A stretch of DNA of 64,000 nt, from contig NZ_FRCT01000011.1 of the NCBI RefSeq assembly GCF_900143025.1, forward strand, positions 40,017-104,016, written 5' to 3'. Of this stretch, positions 46,824-56,917 are shown one piece after another. The notes under the pieces are model-generated. The model did no database searches and was not told the DNA's origin. It worked only from the letters and a program-made list of their open reading frames with translations. The stretch comes from Ruminococcus flavefaciens. GTDB taxonomy: Bacteria > Bacillota > Clostridia > Oscillospirales > Ruminococcaceae. The position numbers and the translations under genes were made by a program. Numbering within the stretch: position 1 is the first letter of the stretch; each line of letters opens with the position of its first letter.

Positions 46824-48200
46824 ATGGCTAAATCCAAATATATATACACCTGTAATCAGTGCGGCTACGAAAGCACAAAATGGAACGGAAAATGTCCCTC
46901 CTGCGGAGCATGGAACAGCTTCGAGGAGGATATTGCCGATACAGCTCCCGCAGGTATGCGTTCAGCATCATCGGGCGGAGCTGTCCCCGACCTTTCCGAC
47001 AGTATCCTCGAACTTGAGGATATCGGTGCTGACAGCGATGTGCGCTATGATACAGGTATCGGAGAGCTTAACAGAGTCCTCGGAGGAGGGCTTGTAAAAG
47101 GCTCTCTTGTTCTTCTCGGAGGAGAACCCGGTATCGGTAAAAGTACCATACTCCTGCAAATATGCCAGTTTCTCGGCGAGGAACACTCCGTACTCTATGT
47201 TTCGGGAGAGGAGTCGGCAAGGCAGATAAAGCTCCGCGCACAGAGACTCGGAGTGGATACGGAAAATCTCTATATCCTCACTGCCACCGATGCAGAGGCT
47301 GTTGCACAGACTATTGCTTCAAGCGCCCCTGATATCGCTATAATTGACTCCATACAGACAATGAGCATAAGTCATATAAGCTCCAGCCCCGGAAGTCTTA
47401 CTCAGGTAAGAGAATGTACGAACCTGTTCATGCACACCGCCAAAAATCAGGAGATACCCATTATCATAGTAGGTCACGTAAATAAGGACGGCGCTATCGC
47501 AGGTCCTAAGGTAATGGAGCATATCGTTGATGCGGTGCTGTATTTCGAGGGCGAAAGGCATCAGAGCTATCGTATTCTCCGCGCTGTGAAGAACCGTTTC
47601 GGCTCTACCAACGAAATAGGCGTATTCGAGATGCTTGACAAAGGACTGCGCGAGGTGTCAAATCCGTCGCAGATGCTCCTTGAAGGCCGCCCCCATAATG
47701 TATCGGGCACCTGTGTAGCCTGCGTAATGGAGGGAAGCAGACCTATACTTGCAGAGGTGCAGGCTCTTGCCTCAAAGACAAGCTATTCCGCACCGCGCCG
47801 AATGGTAACGGGCTTTGATTTCAACAGGCTCAATATCATCATAGCCGTACTCGAAAAGCGTCTCGGCATATTCATGGGCGGACTCGATGTATACCTGAAT
47901 ATAGTCGGCGGCTTCAGACTTGACGAGCCCGCAGGCGACCTGCCTGTGGCTATGGCGCTTTACTCGGGAGTTATGGACAAGCAGATAGACGAGCAGCTGA
48001 TAGCCTTCGGTGAGATAGGTCTTGGCGGAGAGATACGCTCGGTATCACATATAGTACAGCGTATACGCGAGGCTGAGCGCATGGGCTTTACCACCTGTGT
48101 AGTGCCTAAGCAGTCCATGTCGGCTGTTGCCCCTAAGGAATATAATATAAACATTATCCCTGCAAGTACGCTCAAACAGGCTTTTGCCGCTATAAAATAA
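46824..48200 (+). CDS. radA: DNA repair protein RadA
   Basis: A 458-residue recombination helicase that helps branch migration in RecA-dependent repair. It has a zinc finger C10/C13/C24/C27 (CNQCGYESTKWNGKCPSCGA), Walker A GGEPGIGKST at about 99-108, the RadA-specific KNRFGST motif, and a C-terminal Lon-like domain (GGFRLDEPAGDLPVAMALYS). All parts are intact. It lies 11 bases after the lipoprotein gene and 4 bases before the YhfC-like gene. Confidence 0.96.
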   Translation: MAKSKYIYTCNQCGYESTKWNGKCPSCGAWNSFEEDIADTAPAGMRSASSGGAVPDLSDSILELEDIGADSDVRYDTGIGELNRVLGGGLVKGSLVLLGGEPGIGKSTILLQICQFLGEEHSVLYVSGEESARQIKLRAQRLGVDTENLYILTATDAEAVAQTIASSAPDIAIIDSIQTMSISHISSSPGSLTQVRECTNLFMHTAKNQEIPIIIVGHVNKDGAIAGPKVMEHIVDAVLYFEGERHQSYRILRAVKNRFGSTNEIGVFEMLDKGLREVSNPSQMLLEGRPHNVSGTCVACVMEGSRPILAEVQALASKTSYSAPRRMVTGFDFNRLNIIIAVLEKRLGIFMGGLDVYLNIVGGFRLDEPAGDLPVAMALYSGVMDKQIDEQLIAFGEIGLGGEIRSVSHIVQRIREAERMGFTTCVVPKQSMSAVAPKEYNINIIPASTLKQAFAAIK

Positions 48201-48204
48201 AGCT

Positions 48205-49026
48205 ATGAATGATATCGTTTTTTCGGGAAGTACCCTTATCGGATACTGCATAACCGCACTTATTTATCTTGCACTTCCTGTTGCTGCATTCTTTATAATG
48301 CGCAGATATAATTCCGCAAAGCTTCTGCCAATAACAGCAGGCATCATCACCTATTTCCTTTCAACAAGACTTGCTGACGGTATGGCTTATATCATGCTGC
48401 CTGCCGCTTCATTTGCACAGAAAGCAGCCATATCCACAGAGATAGTGTGCATTACGGAAGAGTTTGGACGCTGGCTTGCAATAAAGTATCCACTGCTCAA
48501 CGTAAGGACTTCGGGTGCTGCTGTATGCTACGGAATAGGTCATGCAGGACTTGAATGTTGGATAAGAGGCTTTGATACCTTTAATATCATAGGCTACGGA
48601 CAAAAGCTGAACAGTGAGGGCGTTGAACCCTTTACAGCCGGTAAAACGCCGCAGGCTGCCGAGGCGGTTATAAAACAGCTAAATGCATTTGCCGATAACG
48701 ATATCTTTTGCAGTATCCTTGACTGGCTGAATATACTAACAAATTTCGGATTTCATATATGCCTGTCTGTAATGATATTCAAGAAGCTGAATGATAATAA
48801 TTTCAAGAAACGCTGGCTGCTGAGAGCTATACTGCTCCACTATCTTCTCAACGGCAGTGTATGGCTGACTTCATTCAGCGGTATCGCAGTATTATCAAAG
48901 CTTACAGGCATAATAGTCGGTGCGGGTATCATCGTCTATGTTTACAGGACTATCGACGGTCGCTCCGTAATTGATGATATAATTTATCCCTCACCTGAAA
49001 AACAGGAGGAATATTATGAGACTTGA
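48205..49026 (+). CDS. YhfC-family intramembrane metalloprotease-like protein
   Basis: A 273-residue protein with about seven membrane helices. The family motifs are EEFGRWLAIKY and AVCYGIGHAGLECWIRG, whose Glu and His residues are expected to hold a metal inside the membrane, as in CPBP/PrsW-like proteases. The function of YhfC is unknown; related families cleave anti-sigma factors or lipoprotein leftovers. It starts 4 bases after radA with a weak ribosome site and so may depend on coupling. Its last codons overlap the start of a broken VOC gene. Confidence 0.8.
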   Translation: MNDIVFSGSTLIGYCITALIYLALPVAAFFIMRRYNSAKLLPITAGIITYFLSTRLADGMAYIMLPAASFAQKAAISTEIVCITEEFGRWLAIKYPLLNVRTSGAAVCYGIGHAGLECWIRGFDTFNIIGYGQKLNSEGVEPFTAGKTPQAAEAVIKQLNAFADNDIFCSILDWLNILTNFGFHICLSVMIFKKLNDNNFKKRWLLRAILLHYLLNGSVWLTSFSGIAVLSKLTGIIVGAGIIVYVYRTIDGRSVIDDIIYPSPEKQEEYYET

Positions 49027-49153
49027 CGGATTCGGATTATTTGTCGAGAATATGGGCGAAATGATACGCTTTTACCGCGATGTTATCGGCTTTGAGATAA
49101 AAGAGGATGAAAATACGTCTAATGTTTATCTTATAAAGGACGGCACTCTTTAA
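49016..49153 (+). pseudogene. Broken VOC (glyoxalase/bleomycin-resistance fold) gene
   Basis: An ATG with ACAGGAGGA 6 bases upstream opens a 45-residue frame, with MRLDGFGLFVENMGEM and IRFYRDVIGFEI followed by EDENTSNVYLIKDGTL. This is the first half of a VOC domain (F-V-DM-MI-FYRDV-GFEI). A stop follows, and the DNA after it does not encode the second half in any frame. Intact VOC proteins have about 125 residues. The good ribosome site and the 11-base overlap with the YhfC gene suggest a formerly working third or fourth operon gene that lost its end. Confidence 0.75.
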
Positions 49154-49204
49154 GCTATCATAGTAACACAATATGTGCGTCCACTATCGGTATATATTAA
49201 AAAG

Positions 49205-49234
49205 CGCAGCACGGATAGACCTTGCTGCGTTTTT
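49205..49234 (+). terminator. Terminator of the lipoprotein/radA/YhfC operon
   Basis: CGCAGCA pairs with TGCTGCG and is followed by TTTTT. Confidence 0.8.
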
Positions 49235-49244
49235 GCTTTATATG

Positions 49245-49273
49245 TTGCTGTTTTCAGGATTTTATGTTATAAT
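49245..49273 (+). promoter_or_regulatory. Promoter of the LRR/peptidase/dockerin gene
   Basis: TTGCTG and TATAAT are 17 bases apart, about 40 bases before the ATG. Confidence 0.65.
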
Positions 49274-49313
49274 TGATTTGAAAAAAGCTTCATGCTGAAT
49301 CGGAGGGATATAA

Positions 49314-51176
49314 ATGAAAAAACGTTTTTTGTCACTGTTTACAGCCTTGCTTATGATATGCACCTGTCTGTGTCCTCTGCTGACCTTTGCTGTTGATTAC
49401 GATAAAGACGAATTTTTTATATTGGACGGAGTTCTGGAGGCTTACTACGGTTACAGCAATGAAGTCGAGATCCCCTACGGAGTTACCGAGATAAGCGGTA
49501 TTGCCTTCAGTAAAAAACAACTCAACCGCGTAACTCTTCCCGATACGGTAAAAATAATCGGTGACTACGCCTTTGAAAATACAGGTCTTATGGAAATAAA
49601 CCTGCCTGACGGACTGGAAACTATCGGTTCTTCCTCATTCCGCGGTACCTGCATACAGCGTTTAACTATCCCCGATTCCGTTACCTTAATAGACGACTAC
49701 GCATTTGTGGATTCAGAGCTGGAGGAGGTAATTCTCCCCAAAAGTCTCCGATCTATCGGCTACATGACATTTGCTCACACAAAGCTAACCGAAATAGATA
49801 TCCCATACGGTGTCACCGAGATAGGCGAATGTGCTTTTTATTACTCACAAAGACTTGCAAAGGCTACTCTGTCCGATACCGTGAAAAGCATAGGCAGTCT
49901 TGCATTTTCAGGCACAATGCTTAACGAAATAAATCTGCCCGAGTCTCTGACCGATGTAGCTCTCAACGCCTTTTCAAGCACACCTTTTATGTACTCTCTC
50001 AAGGAAAAAAACGGCGGCTGGCTCATTCTCGGCAACGGCAAGCTGGTAAGCTATGTGGGAGATGATGTAAACGTAACCATACCCGATACGGTAAAAACTA
50101 TCGGCTCAAAAGCCTTTATTAACCGTGTACGTATGCAGTCACTTACCATACCAAATTCAGTAAAAAGCATTGAGGATAACCCTTTTGTGAACAGCAAGCC
50201 CCGACGTATCTATTCAACAAATCCTTTGGCGAAAAAGCTTTCTGTCCCATGTGTTTCTCAACCTGAAATTCCTCCCGCAAAAGGCAGCTATGCCCTTGAT
50301 CTTTCTGCCGATACGTGGAAGATATCAAACGATAAGGAGTTTTTCGGCGATGAATACTACTTCACAGATAGTGCGCAGATAAAGCTGACAGAGCTCCTTC
50401 CTGCAAAGTACAGGACATTTGATGAAGGCTGGGAAGGCTCATGCTACGGCTTGGTACTGACAGTTCTTATGACAAAATACGGACTGATTTCCGCAAATGA
50501 TATAAAGGAAGGAGCAAAATCGCTCCGTGATATCAGTCCCGCCCCCGATGTAATATCTGTCATAAATTATCATCATTTCCTGCAATACACAGAGGCTGCA
50601 AGAAAAATAGAGGATCACCCGGGCGTACACGAGCTTGATCACTTCGATCAGATGATAGAGCTCGGCTGGCAGGCTCAGGAACAGGGCAAACCTTTCCTGT
50701 TTTCATTCGATACAGGCGACGGAGGTCATACCTGTGCAGGCTGCGGCATAGAGTCGGGCAATTGGGAATTTGACGGTAACAACTACGACCGCCGCATAGT
50801 ACTCTGGGATCCTAATTTCCCCGATGAATACAGAGATGACATATGCCTTTACTACCGCGAGTCCGATTATTCCTACTGTATCCCGTTTTACGGTGTACAT
50901 TGCAAATACGACAGCCTTACTAATGTGGGAAGGATAAAAGCTGCGACCGATGCGATAGATATTATCGCTGAACCTGCTTACCCATTCGGAGAGATGTACG
51001 TGAAGGGCGATGTGAACGGCGACAGCTCCTTTGATGTAGCTGACCTTGTAACTATGCAGAAATGGCTCCTCGGCAGCGGCAGTCTTGAAGTCCCACTTGC
51101 AGGCGACTTTGTTGCCGACGGTATCATAGATGTATTTGATATGATAAAGATGAGAAGACTGCTCATAGAAAAATAA
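49314..51176 (+). CDS. Secreted LRR protein with cysteine-peptidase-like domain and dockerin
   Basis: A 620-residue exported protein with a signal peptide at 1-26. BspA-type LRR_5 repeats run from about residue 45 to 300 (VTLPDTVKIIGDYAFENTGL and similar, seven or more copies). A domain at about 320-550 has the papain-like pattern: Cys in WEGSCYGLVLTVLMTKYG, His in GDGGHTCAGCGIE and Asp in VLWDPNFPDEY. The dockerin at about 560-620 has GDVNGDSSFDVADLVTMQKW and FVADGIIDVFDMIKMRRLLI. It is therefore probably a scaffold-borne protease that finds its target through the LRR surface. I do not know a named family for the whole architecture. GGAGGGATATAA precedes the ATG. Confidence 0.82.
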   Translation: MKKRFLSLFTALLMICTCLCPLLTFAVDYDKDEFFILDGVLEAYYGYSNEVEIPYGVTEISGIAFSKKQLNRVTLPDTVKIIGDYAFENTGLMEINLPDGLETIGSSSFRGTCIQRLTIPDSVTLIDDYAFVDSELEEVILPKSLRSIGYMTFAHTKLTEIDIPYGVTEIGECAFYYSQRLAKATLSDTVKSIGSLAFSGTMLNEINLPESLTDVALNAFSSTPFMYSLKEKNGGWLILGNGKLVSYVGDDVNVTIPDTVKTIGSKAFINRVRMQSLTIPNSVKSIEDNPFVNSKPRRIYSTNPLAKKLSVPCVSQPEIPPAKGSYALDLSADTWKISNDKEFFGDEYYFTDSAQIKLTELLPAKYRTFDEGWEGSCYGLVLTVLMTKYGLISANDIKEGAKSLRDISPAPDVISVINYHHFLQYTEAARKIEDHPGVHELDHFDQMIELGWQAQEQGKPFLFSFDTGDGGHTCAGCGIESGNWEFDGNNYDRRIVLWDPNFPDEYRDDICLYYRESDYSYCIPFYGVHCKYDSLTNVGRIKAATDAIDIIAEPAYPFGEMYVKGDVNGDSSFDVADLVTMQKWLLGSGSLEVPLAGDFVADGIIDVFDMIKMRRLLIEK

Positions 51177-51182
51177 GCATAA

Positions 51183-51220
51183 AAACGGTCATAACCATAG
51201 GTTATGACCGTTTCTTCGTT
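51183..51220. terminator. Bidirectional terminator closing the LRR gene and the signalling operon
   Basis: ACGGTCATAACC and GGTTATGACCGT form a 12-base perfect stem around ATA, with A/T-rich flanks on both sides. The two large transcription units converge here. Confidence 0.85.
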
Positions 51221-51232
51221 ATTTATACCTTA

Positions 51233-54200
51233 TTACAGAAGTCTCTTCTTCCTCTTTCTGATGACAACAGCCGCAGCACAAGCAAGAAGTGCAGCCACAC
51301 CTGCCGTTATCTTGAACCATGTCTTACGGAAAAGGAGCCTGAAAATATTAGTGGTAACGAGTATGTTCTTGTAATAATACTCCTCCTCATTTCCTGCCAT
51401 ATCCGTAAGGACTACACATACCTCACGGGCACTGCTGGAATTTGAGATATTGAAGGTACACTCATCATCATTGAGCCTTGTAGTTACAGGGAGACCGTCA
51501 ACATAAACACGTATATTCTTCAGTACGATATTATCTGAAACCGAAAGCCTTGCAGTATAGCTCTCGCCTCTGTATGTTCTGTTATCGGCAATATTAAGCG
51601 GTATGCACAGAGGCTTCGTCTTATCGACGCAGAATGATACCTCTGCATTCTTCTTGTCAGAATCGCTTATATTTATATTGCCTGCTTCATCACATGAATG
51701 GATAGAAACTGTATACCTTGCATCATTGTCGAAATTGCGCGAGAAGATAGTATAGGTATACCTTGACCATTCATCTATACCGCCGCGGGTCTCTACCAGA
51801 TAATCCAGTCCCTCCTTGAGTTCGATCATTTCCGAATCCTTTGTAATGAAAACGCTGTGTGCCTTTGCGTGCTTATCAGCGTTATACTCGGTAATGATAA
51901 CGTCCTTTGGACGCGGTAGATATCCGCCGTTGAGAGCTGCCGTATCATTGCTGAGAGTAAATGTGGAACCAAATCTGTTGACAGAAAATCTGAATTTCTT
52001 TTCTATCTTGTTTGACGCATTATCCTCGGCAGTTGCCTTTATGGTATAGATATCGTCATACTCGGGCTTATTCGGGATATTATCGAAAACGTACTCATAT
52101 CCGCCGTTCTTTTCGGTAAGACTGCCGCGGACGTCAACTACCTTTCCTCTGTTTGCGCCCTCAAGCTCTACCTTTATGGTCTCCTTCTTGATATTTGCAT
52201 CGTCAAAACGGATACTCGGACGTATCTCCTTGCCGTTGTTTGATCTGCTTATATCACTGAAGCCGATAGTCGGCTTTTTAGTATCGATACAGAAGGTCTC
52301 GCTGTATGTATCGAGCTGATTTCCTGCCTTGTCGCGTCCCGAGACAGTTATCTCGTAATCGCCGTTCTTATCAAATTTAACTGTTGAAACGTAATCATTT
52401 CCGCTCTTTACCCAGTCGGAAGCCTTCGGGAAATCACCTGACTTATTGTCTAAAGTACCCGATATGGTTATCCTCTTAGGATCAAAGTTAGTCTCTGATA
52501 TCCTGAACGTAGCCGTTACGGGAGCGTTATAGTAATGCTGATTTGAAATGTCCTTGTCAAATCCTACGCTCAGAGTCGGTGCTGTACGGTCGATAATAAA
52601 TTCCTCGGAATTATATGTATCGGCTCTGAGGTCGCCCATATCTTTGCAATTGACAGTAATCTTGTATGTACCGTCCTTGTCGATATTGACCTCTGCACTG
52701 TACTGCGCAGTATCTGTGCCCTCTGTACCTCCTGTATGAGACCATGTAGGCATAGTTCTCTCACCGTTTATCATCACTTCTGCAAGTGAAGGATCAAAAT
52801 TGCGCTCGGTTACAGTTATAACAGCCTTTCTGCCCGACTTGAATATATTCTTGTATTCGCTGTCTGCCGAGCCGTTTCCGTCAGTAAATTCGACCTTTAT
52901 CACAGGCTTGACAGTATCTATGCTGAAATCCTCATAAACATAGTCCTGATCGGGATTTCCTGCATTATCGTTCATTCTCACGGCTATCCTGTTTCCGTTG
53001 GAATTCTGCAAGATCACAAGATCTCTCGTTACCTCAGTAACAAGGTTGTTTTCGGACTTATCCTCATTTATATTCCAGCTGTCAGCATCGGTATCCTCCT
53101 TGATGCCGTCCCTGTTTATTCCGAGTCTTGTTTCATTTTCACCCGAAACACTTGTAAATACATCTGCAATGCCCGAGAATGTATCACGGACTGTAAGCTT
53201 AGCGTTGACCTGTGAATTGTAAAGCGGCAAGCCGTTCCTGTCAGTAAAGCCCGTTTGCGGCAGATCAATGAATACGTGCTTCTCCGTTGAATGTTTTCCG
53301 CTGTTTTCGGTAATGATACCGAGAGTATCGGCAAAATCAGAGCTCTTTCCTACATTATCAACAGCGGTTATCCTTGCAAAGCCCTTGAAGTTTACAGGTA
53401 TTTTAAGCTCCCACTCATCACCTGCTCCCTGAGCCTTGACATTGCTTACAATAATATTTCCGTCCTTGTCAAAGAGATCAGCCTTTACTTCTGAAATGCC
53501 TGAGCTCGGCACCGAATCCCCGACTCTTACCCTTATGGAAGTCTGACCGTCGGAGAAGGCTTCAAATCTGAAATCAGCGTCCCCGCGGAGTATATTTCCG
53601 CCGTTCATATCAGCTCCGGCAATAACAGGAGCATCAAGGTCAACGTATACTCTTTCCTCGGTTACGGGGCTGTCCAGCCATGCATTGTCCTTTGCAGAGA
53701 ATTTAACCTGGATACTTCCGCTTTCGGAACGGTTATTGTAGCTTCCGTCCTCCTCTCTGCCAAGTCTGTGCAGATTACTGTATATCCTTACATTGTATTC
53801 GCTGTCTGCGGTACATCTGAGATATGCGTCAAAGCAGTCCTCCTCCGTACCCTTTTCAAAGGCAATGTAATACTTTCCTGCCTTCAGGAGCTCAGGGTCT
53901 ATATTGTCACCCGCAATGAATGCAGGGCACTCATGACCGTTTATTTCGATATTAAGCTGACGTATACCCGAGCATTTATCGGGATTGACATCAGCTGCAA
54001 ATATACTGAGCCTTATGTCCTCATAGCTGCTGTACCACTTTTTAACAACGATCTCATCGCCTTCTCTTACCTCCTGACGATGCACCTTTGAAGCATCGGA
54101 GGCATCAACGATACTGCTTAATGGTCTTGCGCTGTCGAATATGACATTTACCTTCTTGTCAGTTTTGTCCGACCTGAAAACAGAGCTGTTGCCCACATTA

Positions 54201-56917
54201 TCTGTAGCCCTTACACTGAAATAGCTCTTGATATTTTTGCCTTTTATATCATCGTCGTTTATGATAGTCCAGAAGCCTTCGCTGTTATTATCGCGCCACA
54301 TCTGCTTTTTGAAATCGTCATTATCGCCGATGTACCACTCTGCACTGCCTACGCCTGAGCCCTCTGTGCCGTCTGAGATATCGCTCATCGAAGCGCTGAT
54401 AAACGTGCCGTTTTTAACGACATAATTTATCGAGCCGTCTGCTCCTTCGATTTTTTCTGCGCCTCTTATCATAAAAGGTTCGCCGCTGAATACAGGAGGA
54501 GCACAGTCCATGCGTACATTTATGGTGTACATTTTTTCAGTGCCCATGCCCGAATTGCCGCTGTTATCAACAGCATATACGTTGACTGTATCTCTTATAA
54601 TGGTGTCCTTATATCCGTCAGCAGGCTTGAGTGTCACCTTGAAATTCTGAGTTTCCGTATCAAAGGTGAGTGACGGTACAGTTTTATGTGTATTCTTAGC
54701 GTCTTTCTTAGCCTTTTCATAAGCCGTGACACAGCTTTCAAGCTTTGCGGCTGCAATGCTTATTTCCGCAGCCTCCCCTGCTTTATCCTCATCTTTTTCA
54801 AGCTCTTTGAGCTTTGATGCATAGTAGGTTTCAAGCTCGCTGCAAACGCCTTTGTTTATGATCTTTTTATAATAATTATAGCTGTCGCCCTGATCTGCGT
54901 ACTTGGCACTTATCTCCGAAAGCTCTGTTTCTCTGAGCAGCTCAATAAGAGCCTTTTCGGTATTTCTTACCGCACTGTTCTCGATATAGCACTTTATGGC
55001 AGAGGTATCGCCCCAGCCGCGCTCAGGTCTGTCAAATCTGTAATCCCCGACAATAACGGAAGCTATCTCCTGCTTGTCAACAGTAGGAGCATTTATAAGC
55101 TTCTCATATACATCGCGTATTTCCTTTTCCTCATAGTAAATGGTATCATTCTCGGGTATCGGACAATTCTCTCTGTCATGGATATCAAGAATATATTCCG
55201 CACCTTCCTTGCCATACCATTTATTCTCATCACGTTCCTCGGTATCGGAAACAGTCGGTGAATTCTTATCGTTATAGAAGCATATACTGTCTTCAAGACC
55301 GCTGGTCAGATCGTCAGAGTCCTTGATAACGTTCTTGACAAGGATAAAGACAGGATTTTTCATTACAGTTGTATTGATATTGAATTCCCTGTCACCCGGC
55401 TGGATAACAGCCTTTAAGGTCTTTAGTCCCGACGCATCCGAGCCTCCGAAGCACTCATAGCTGAGTAAGCTGCTGTCAAAATCCGCAGGGAAAGTCATAA
55501 GCGACTTATGCGGATCGGAGCTGTCAAGCGAGAAGCAATTGCCGCTTCTGAGTGTTATATCCTGTGAAGGCGCAAAGGTATAGCTTCCGAATCTTTTGAA
55601 CTTCACATAGTGCAGCTCAATATCGTCCATATTCGGTATATACGGTATCCTGCAATAGCCCACAGGATCCTTATCGTCGCTCATGTCAGAGAACATTTTG
55701 CTCAGGTCTGCATCTTTTAACTTGCCGTATTTGTAACCGTTAAGGTAGAAGTTGCCCAGTTCAAGATAAGGCACACGGAAGAAGTATTTGTTGTCGCTGT
55801 CCTTTTCAACATGGAAGTAACGGGTAGTGTTCTTATCCTCCTCGCCTTCAAATATGCTTTTTACGCTTACCTTCCAGTTTACGCCTGTAACCACGAATTC
55901 AGCGTTATTGCTGTATCTGAACTGCGAAACATTAAGGAACTCGCTCAGCTTCACAAAATCTTCCACTACCTTGAAGTCATGGGATTTTGAACCGTCACTT
56001 ACGGAAAGAGCCTGTCTCTCCTCTGCTTTTATCCTAAGCTGACCTATATCCTTCCAGCGCAGGATTCTGTCGGGTATCTCATTATCGCCTCTGTACAACT
56101 TATAATTATCCGACATTTTGAGCTTGAAAAGCCTCGGCGAAATGATATAACTTCCGCCCACAAAATTGAGCCTGTATTCATCATTTCCAATGCTTTCGTA
56201 AGTGAAATTAAGAGGACTTTCCACCTTTATAGTTTTTTCCTCGTCGCTCTCGACAAGGGTATACTCATCAACAGACTTTACAGTGATATCCGAACCGTTT
56301 TTGCAGAAGCCGTCCGCAGGTATGCCCGAAGCAATGACAGTTACTGCATCTGACGGCAGTTCTGCCTTGTAGTACGCATCATAGACCAGAGATGTGCCCG
56401 ATGCAGACTTCCTTCTGTACTCTGTACTGCCAAGACTCAGCTTAGCATCTGAGGGTACATCATCACTGTTTACGGTAATAGTACCTCCGTTCTTACCGTT
56501 GTAATCATATGACGGTTTTTTCCCTTTGAATGCTGTTGATACGAGGAGAATAAAATTCTCCTCCGAAATACCGCCGTTTACAACAACATTATAAGTAACT
56601 TTGCTCTGCTGTGTAGTAGTTGATGTAGTAACAGTAGTTTCAACCGAAGTAGTTGTTGTCGTAGTTGCCGAAGTTGTAGTAGTTGTTGTAGTTGCAGTTG
56701 TGGTTTCGTCAGCAGTGCCGCTCTCCGTATTTTCTGCATCACCGCCGCCGTCAGTCACTTCAGTGCCATCATCGGGCACACCTACAGTATCGGTATTCAG
56801 CGCACCCAAAGTGGCAGACGCTGCCGATGCAGGCAATGTACCAAAGGAATGAGCAACGATAACAAGAGCTGCCGTAAAAGCTATTTTCTTTTTAAAATCA
56901 AAGATACCGTTATTCAC
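51233..56917 (-). CDS. Giant Ig-repeat cell-surface protein
   Basis: A 1894-residue exported, membrane-anchored protein. The signal peptide is at 1-33. An acidic then Thr-rich linker lies at about 40-105. An N-terminal region of beta structure (about 105-590) and a charged helical stretch (about 590-760) follow. From about 790 to 1840 there is a long series of bacterial Ig-like domains, recognisable by repeated VKPVIKVEFTDGNG, DRTAPTLSVGFDKD and DTKKPTIGFSDISR starts and by paired DKAGNQLDTYSETF-like ends. A membrane helix near 1865-1886 and the basic tail RKRKKRLL end it. No LPXTG was seen. The start is GTG, overlapping the cohesin-like gene stop as GTGA, with GGGAGGG upstream. It is the last gene of the phospho-signalling operon and probably stands out from the cell as a stalk or adhesin. 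Confidence 0.8.
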   Translation of the reverse strand: MNNGIFDFKKKIAFTAALVIVAHSFGTLPASAASATLGALNTDTVGVPDDGTEVTDGGGDAENTESGTADETTTATTTTTTTSATTTTTTSVETTVTTSTTTQQSKVTYNVVVNGGISEENFILLVSTAFKGKKPSYDYNGKNGGTITVNSDDVPSDAKLSLGSTEYRRKSASGTSLVYDAYYKAELPSDAVTVIASGIPADGFCKNGSDITVKSVDEYTLVESDEEKTIKVESPLNFTYESIGNDEYRLNFVGGSYIISPRLFKLKMSDNYKLYRGDNEIPDRILRWKDIGQLRIKAEERQALSVSDGSKSHDFKVVEDFVKLSEFLNVSQFRYSNNAEFVVTGVNWKVSVKSIFEGEEDKNTTRYFHVEKDSDNKYFFRVPYLELGNFYLNGYKYGKLKDADLSKMFSDMSDDKDPVGYCRIPYIPNMDDIELHYVKFKRFGSYTFAPSQDITLRSGNCFSLDSSDPHKSLMTFPADFDSSLLSYECFGGSDASGLKTLKAVIQPGDREFNINTTVMKNPVFILVKNVIKDSDDLTSGLEDSICFYNDKNSPTVSDTEERDENKWYGKEGAEYILDIHDRENCPIPENDTIYYEEKEIRDVYEKLINAPTVDKQEIASVIVGDYRFDRPERGWGDTSAIKCYIENSAVRNTEKALIELLRETELSEISAKYADQGDSYNYYKKIINKGVCSELETYYASKLKELEKDEDKAGEAAEISIAAAKLESCVTAYEKAKKDAKNTHKTVPSLTFDTETQNFKVTLKPADGYKDTIIRDTVNVYAVDNSGNSGMGTEKMYTINVRMDCAPPVFSGEPFMIRGAEKIEGADGSINYVVKNGTFISASMSDISDGTEGSGVGSAEWYIGDNDDFKKQMWRDNNSEGFWTIINDDDIKGKNIKSYFSVRATDNVGNSSVFRSDKTDKKVNVIFDSARPLSSIVDASDASKVHRQEVREGDEIVVKKWYSSYEDIRLSIFAADVNPDKCSGIRQLNIEINGHECPAFIAGDNIDPELLKAGKYYIAFEKGTEEDCFDAYLRCTADSEYNVRIYSNLHRLGREEDGSYNNRSESGSIQVKFSAKDNAWLDSPVTEERVYVDLDAPVIAGADMNGGNILRGDADFRFEAFSDGQTSIRVRVGDSVPSSGISEVKADLFDKDGNIIVSNVKAQGAGDEWELKIPVNFKGFARITAVDNVGKSSDFADTLGIITENSGKHSTEKHVFIDLPQTGFTDRNGLPLYNSQVNAKLTVRDTFSGIADVFTSVSGENETRLGINRDGIKEDTDADSWNINEDKSENNLVTEVTRDLVILQNSNGNRIAVRMNDNAGNPDQDYVYEDFSIDTVKPVIKVEFTDGNGSADSEYKNIFKSGRKAVITVTERNFDPSLAEVMINGERTMPTWSHTGGTEGTDTAQYSAEVNIDKDGTYKITVNCKDMGDLRADTYNSEEFIIDRTAPTLSVGFDKDISNQHYYNAPVTATFRISETNFDPKRITISGTLDNKSGDFPKASDWVKSGNDYVSTVKFDKNGDYEITVSGRDKAGNQLDTYSETFCIDTKKPTIGFSDISRSNNGKEIRPSIRFDDANIKKETIKVELEGANRGKVVDVRGSLTEKNGGYEYVFDNIPNKPEYDDIYTIKATAEDNASNKIEKKFRFSVNRFGSTFTLSNDTAALNGGYLPRPKDVIITEYNADKHAKAHSVFITKDSEMIELKEGLDYLVETRGGIDEWSRYTYTIFSRNFDNDARYTVSIHSCDEAGNINISDSDKKNAEVSFCVDKTKPLCIPLNIADNRTYRGESYTARLSVSDNIVLKNIRVYVDGLPVTTRLNDDECTFNISNSSSAREVCVVLTDMAGNEEEYYYKNILVTTNIFRLLFRKTWFKITAGVAALLACAAAVVIRKRKKRLL

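Noticed and set aside
56601..56852. A plus-strand frame rich in Val opposite the giant surface protein
   Set aside because: It is the complement of the Thr-rich linker (ACA/ACT codons read backwards as Val); no ribosome site or family.
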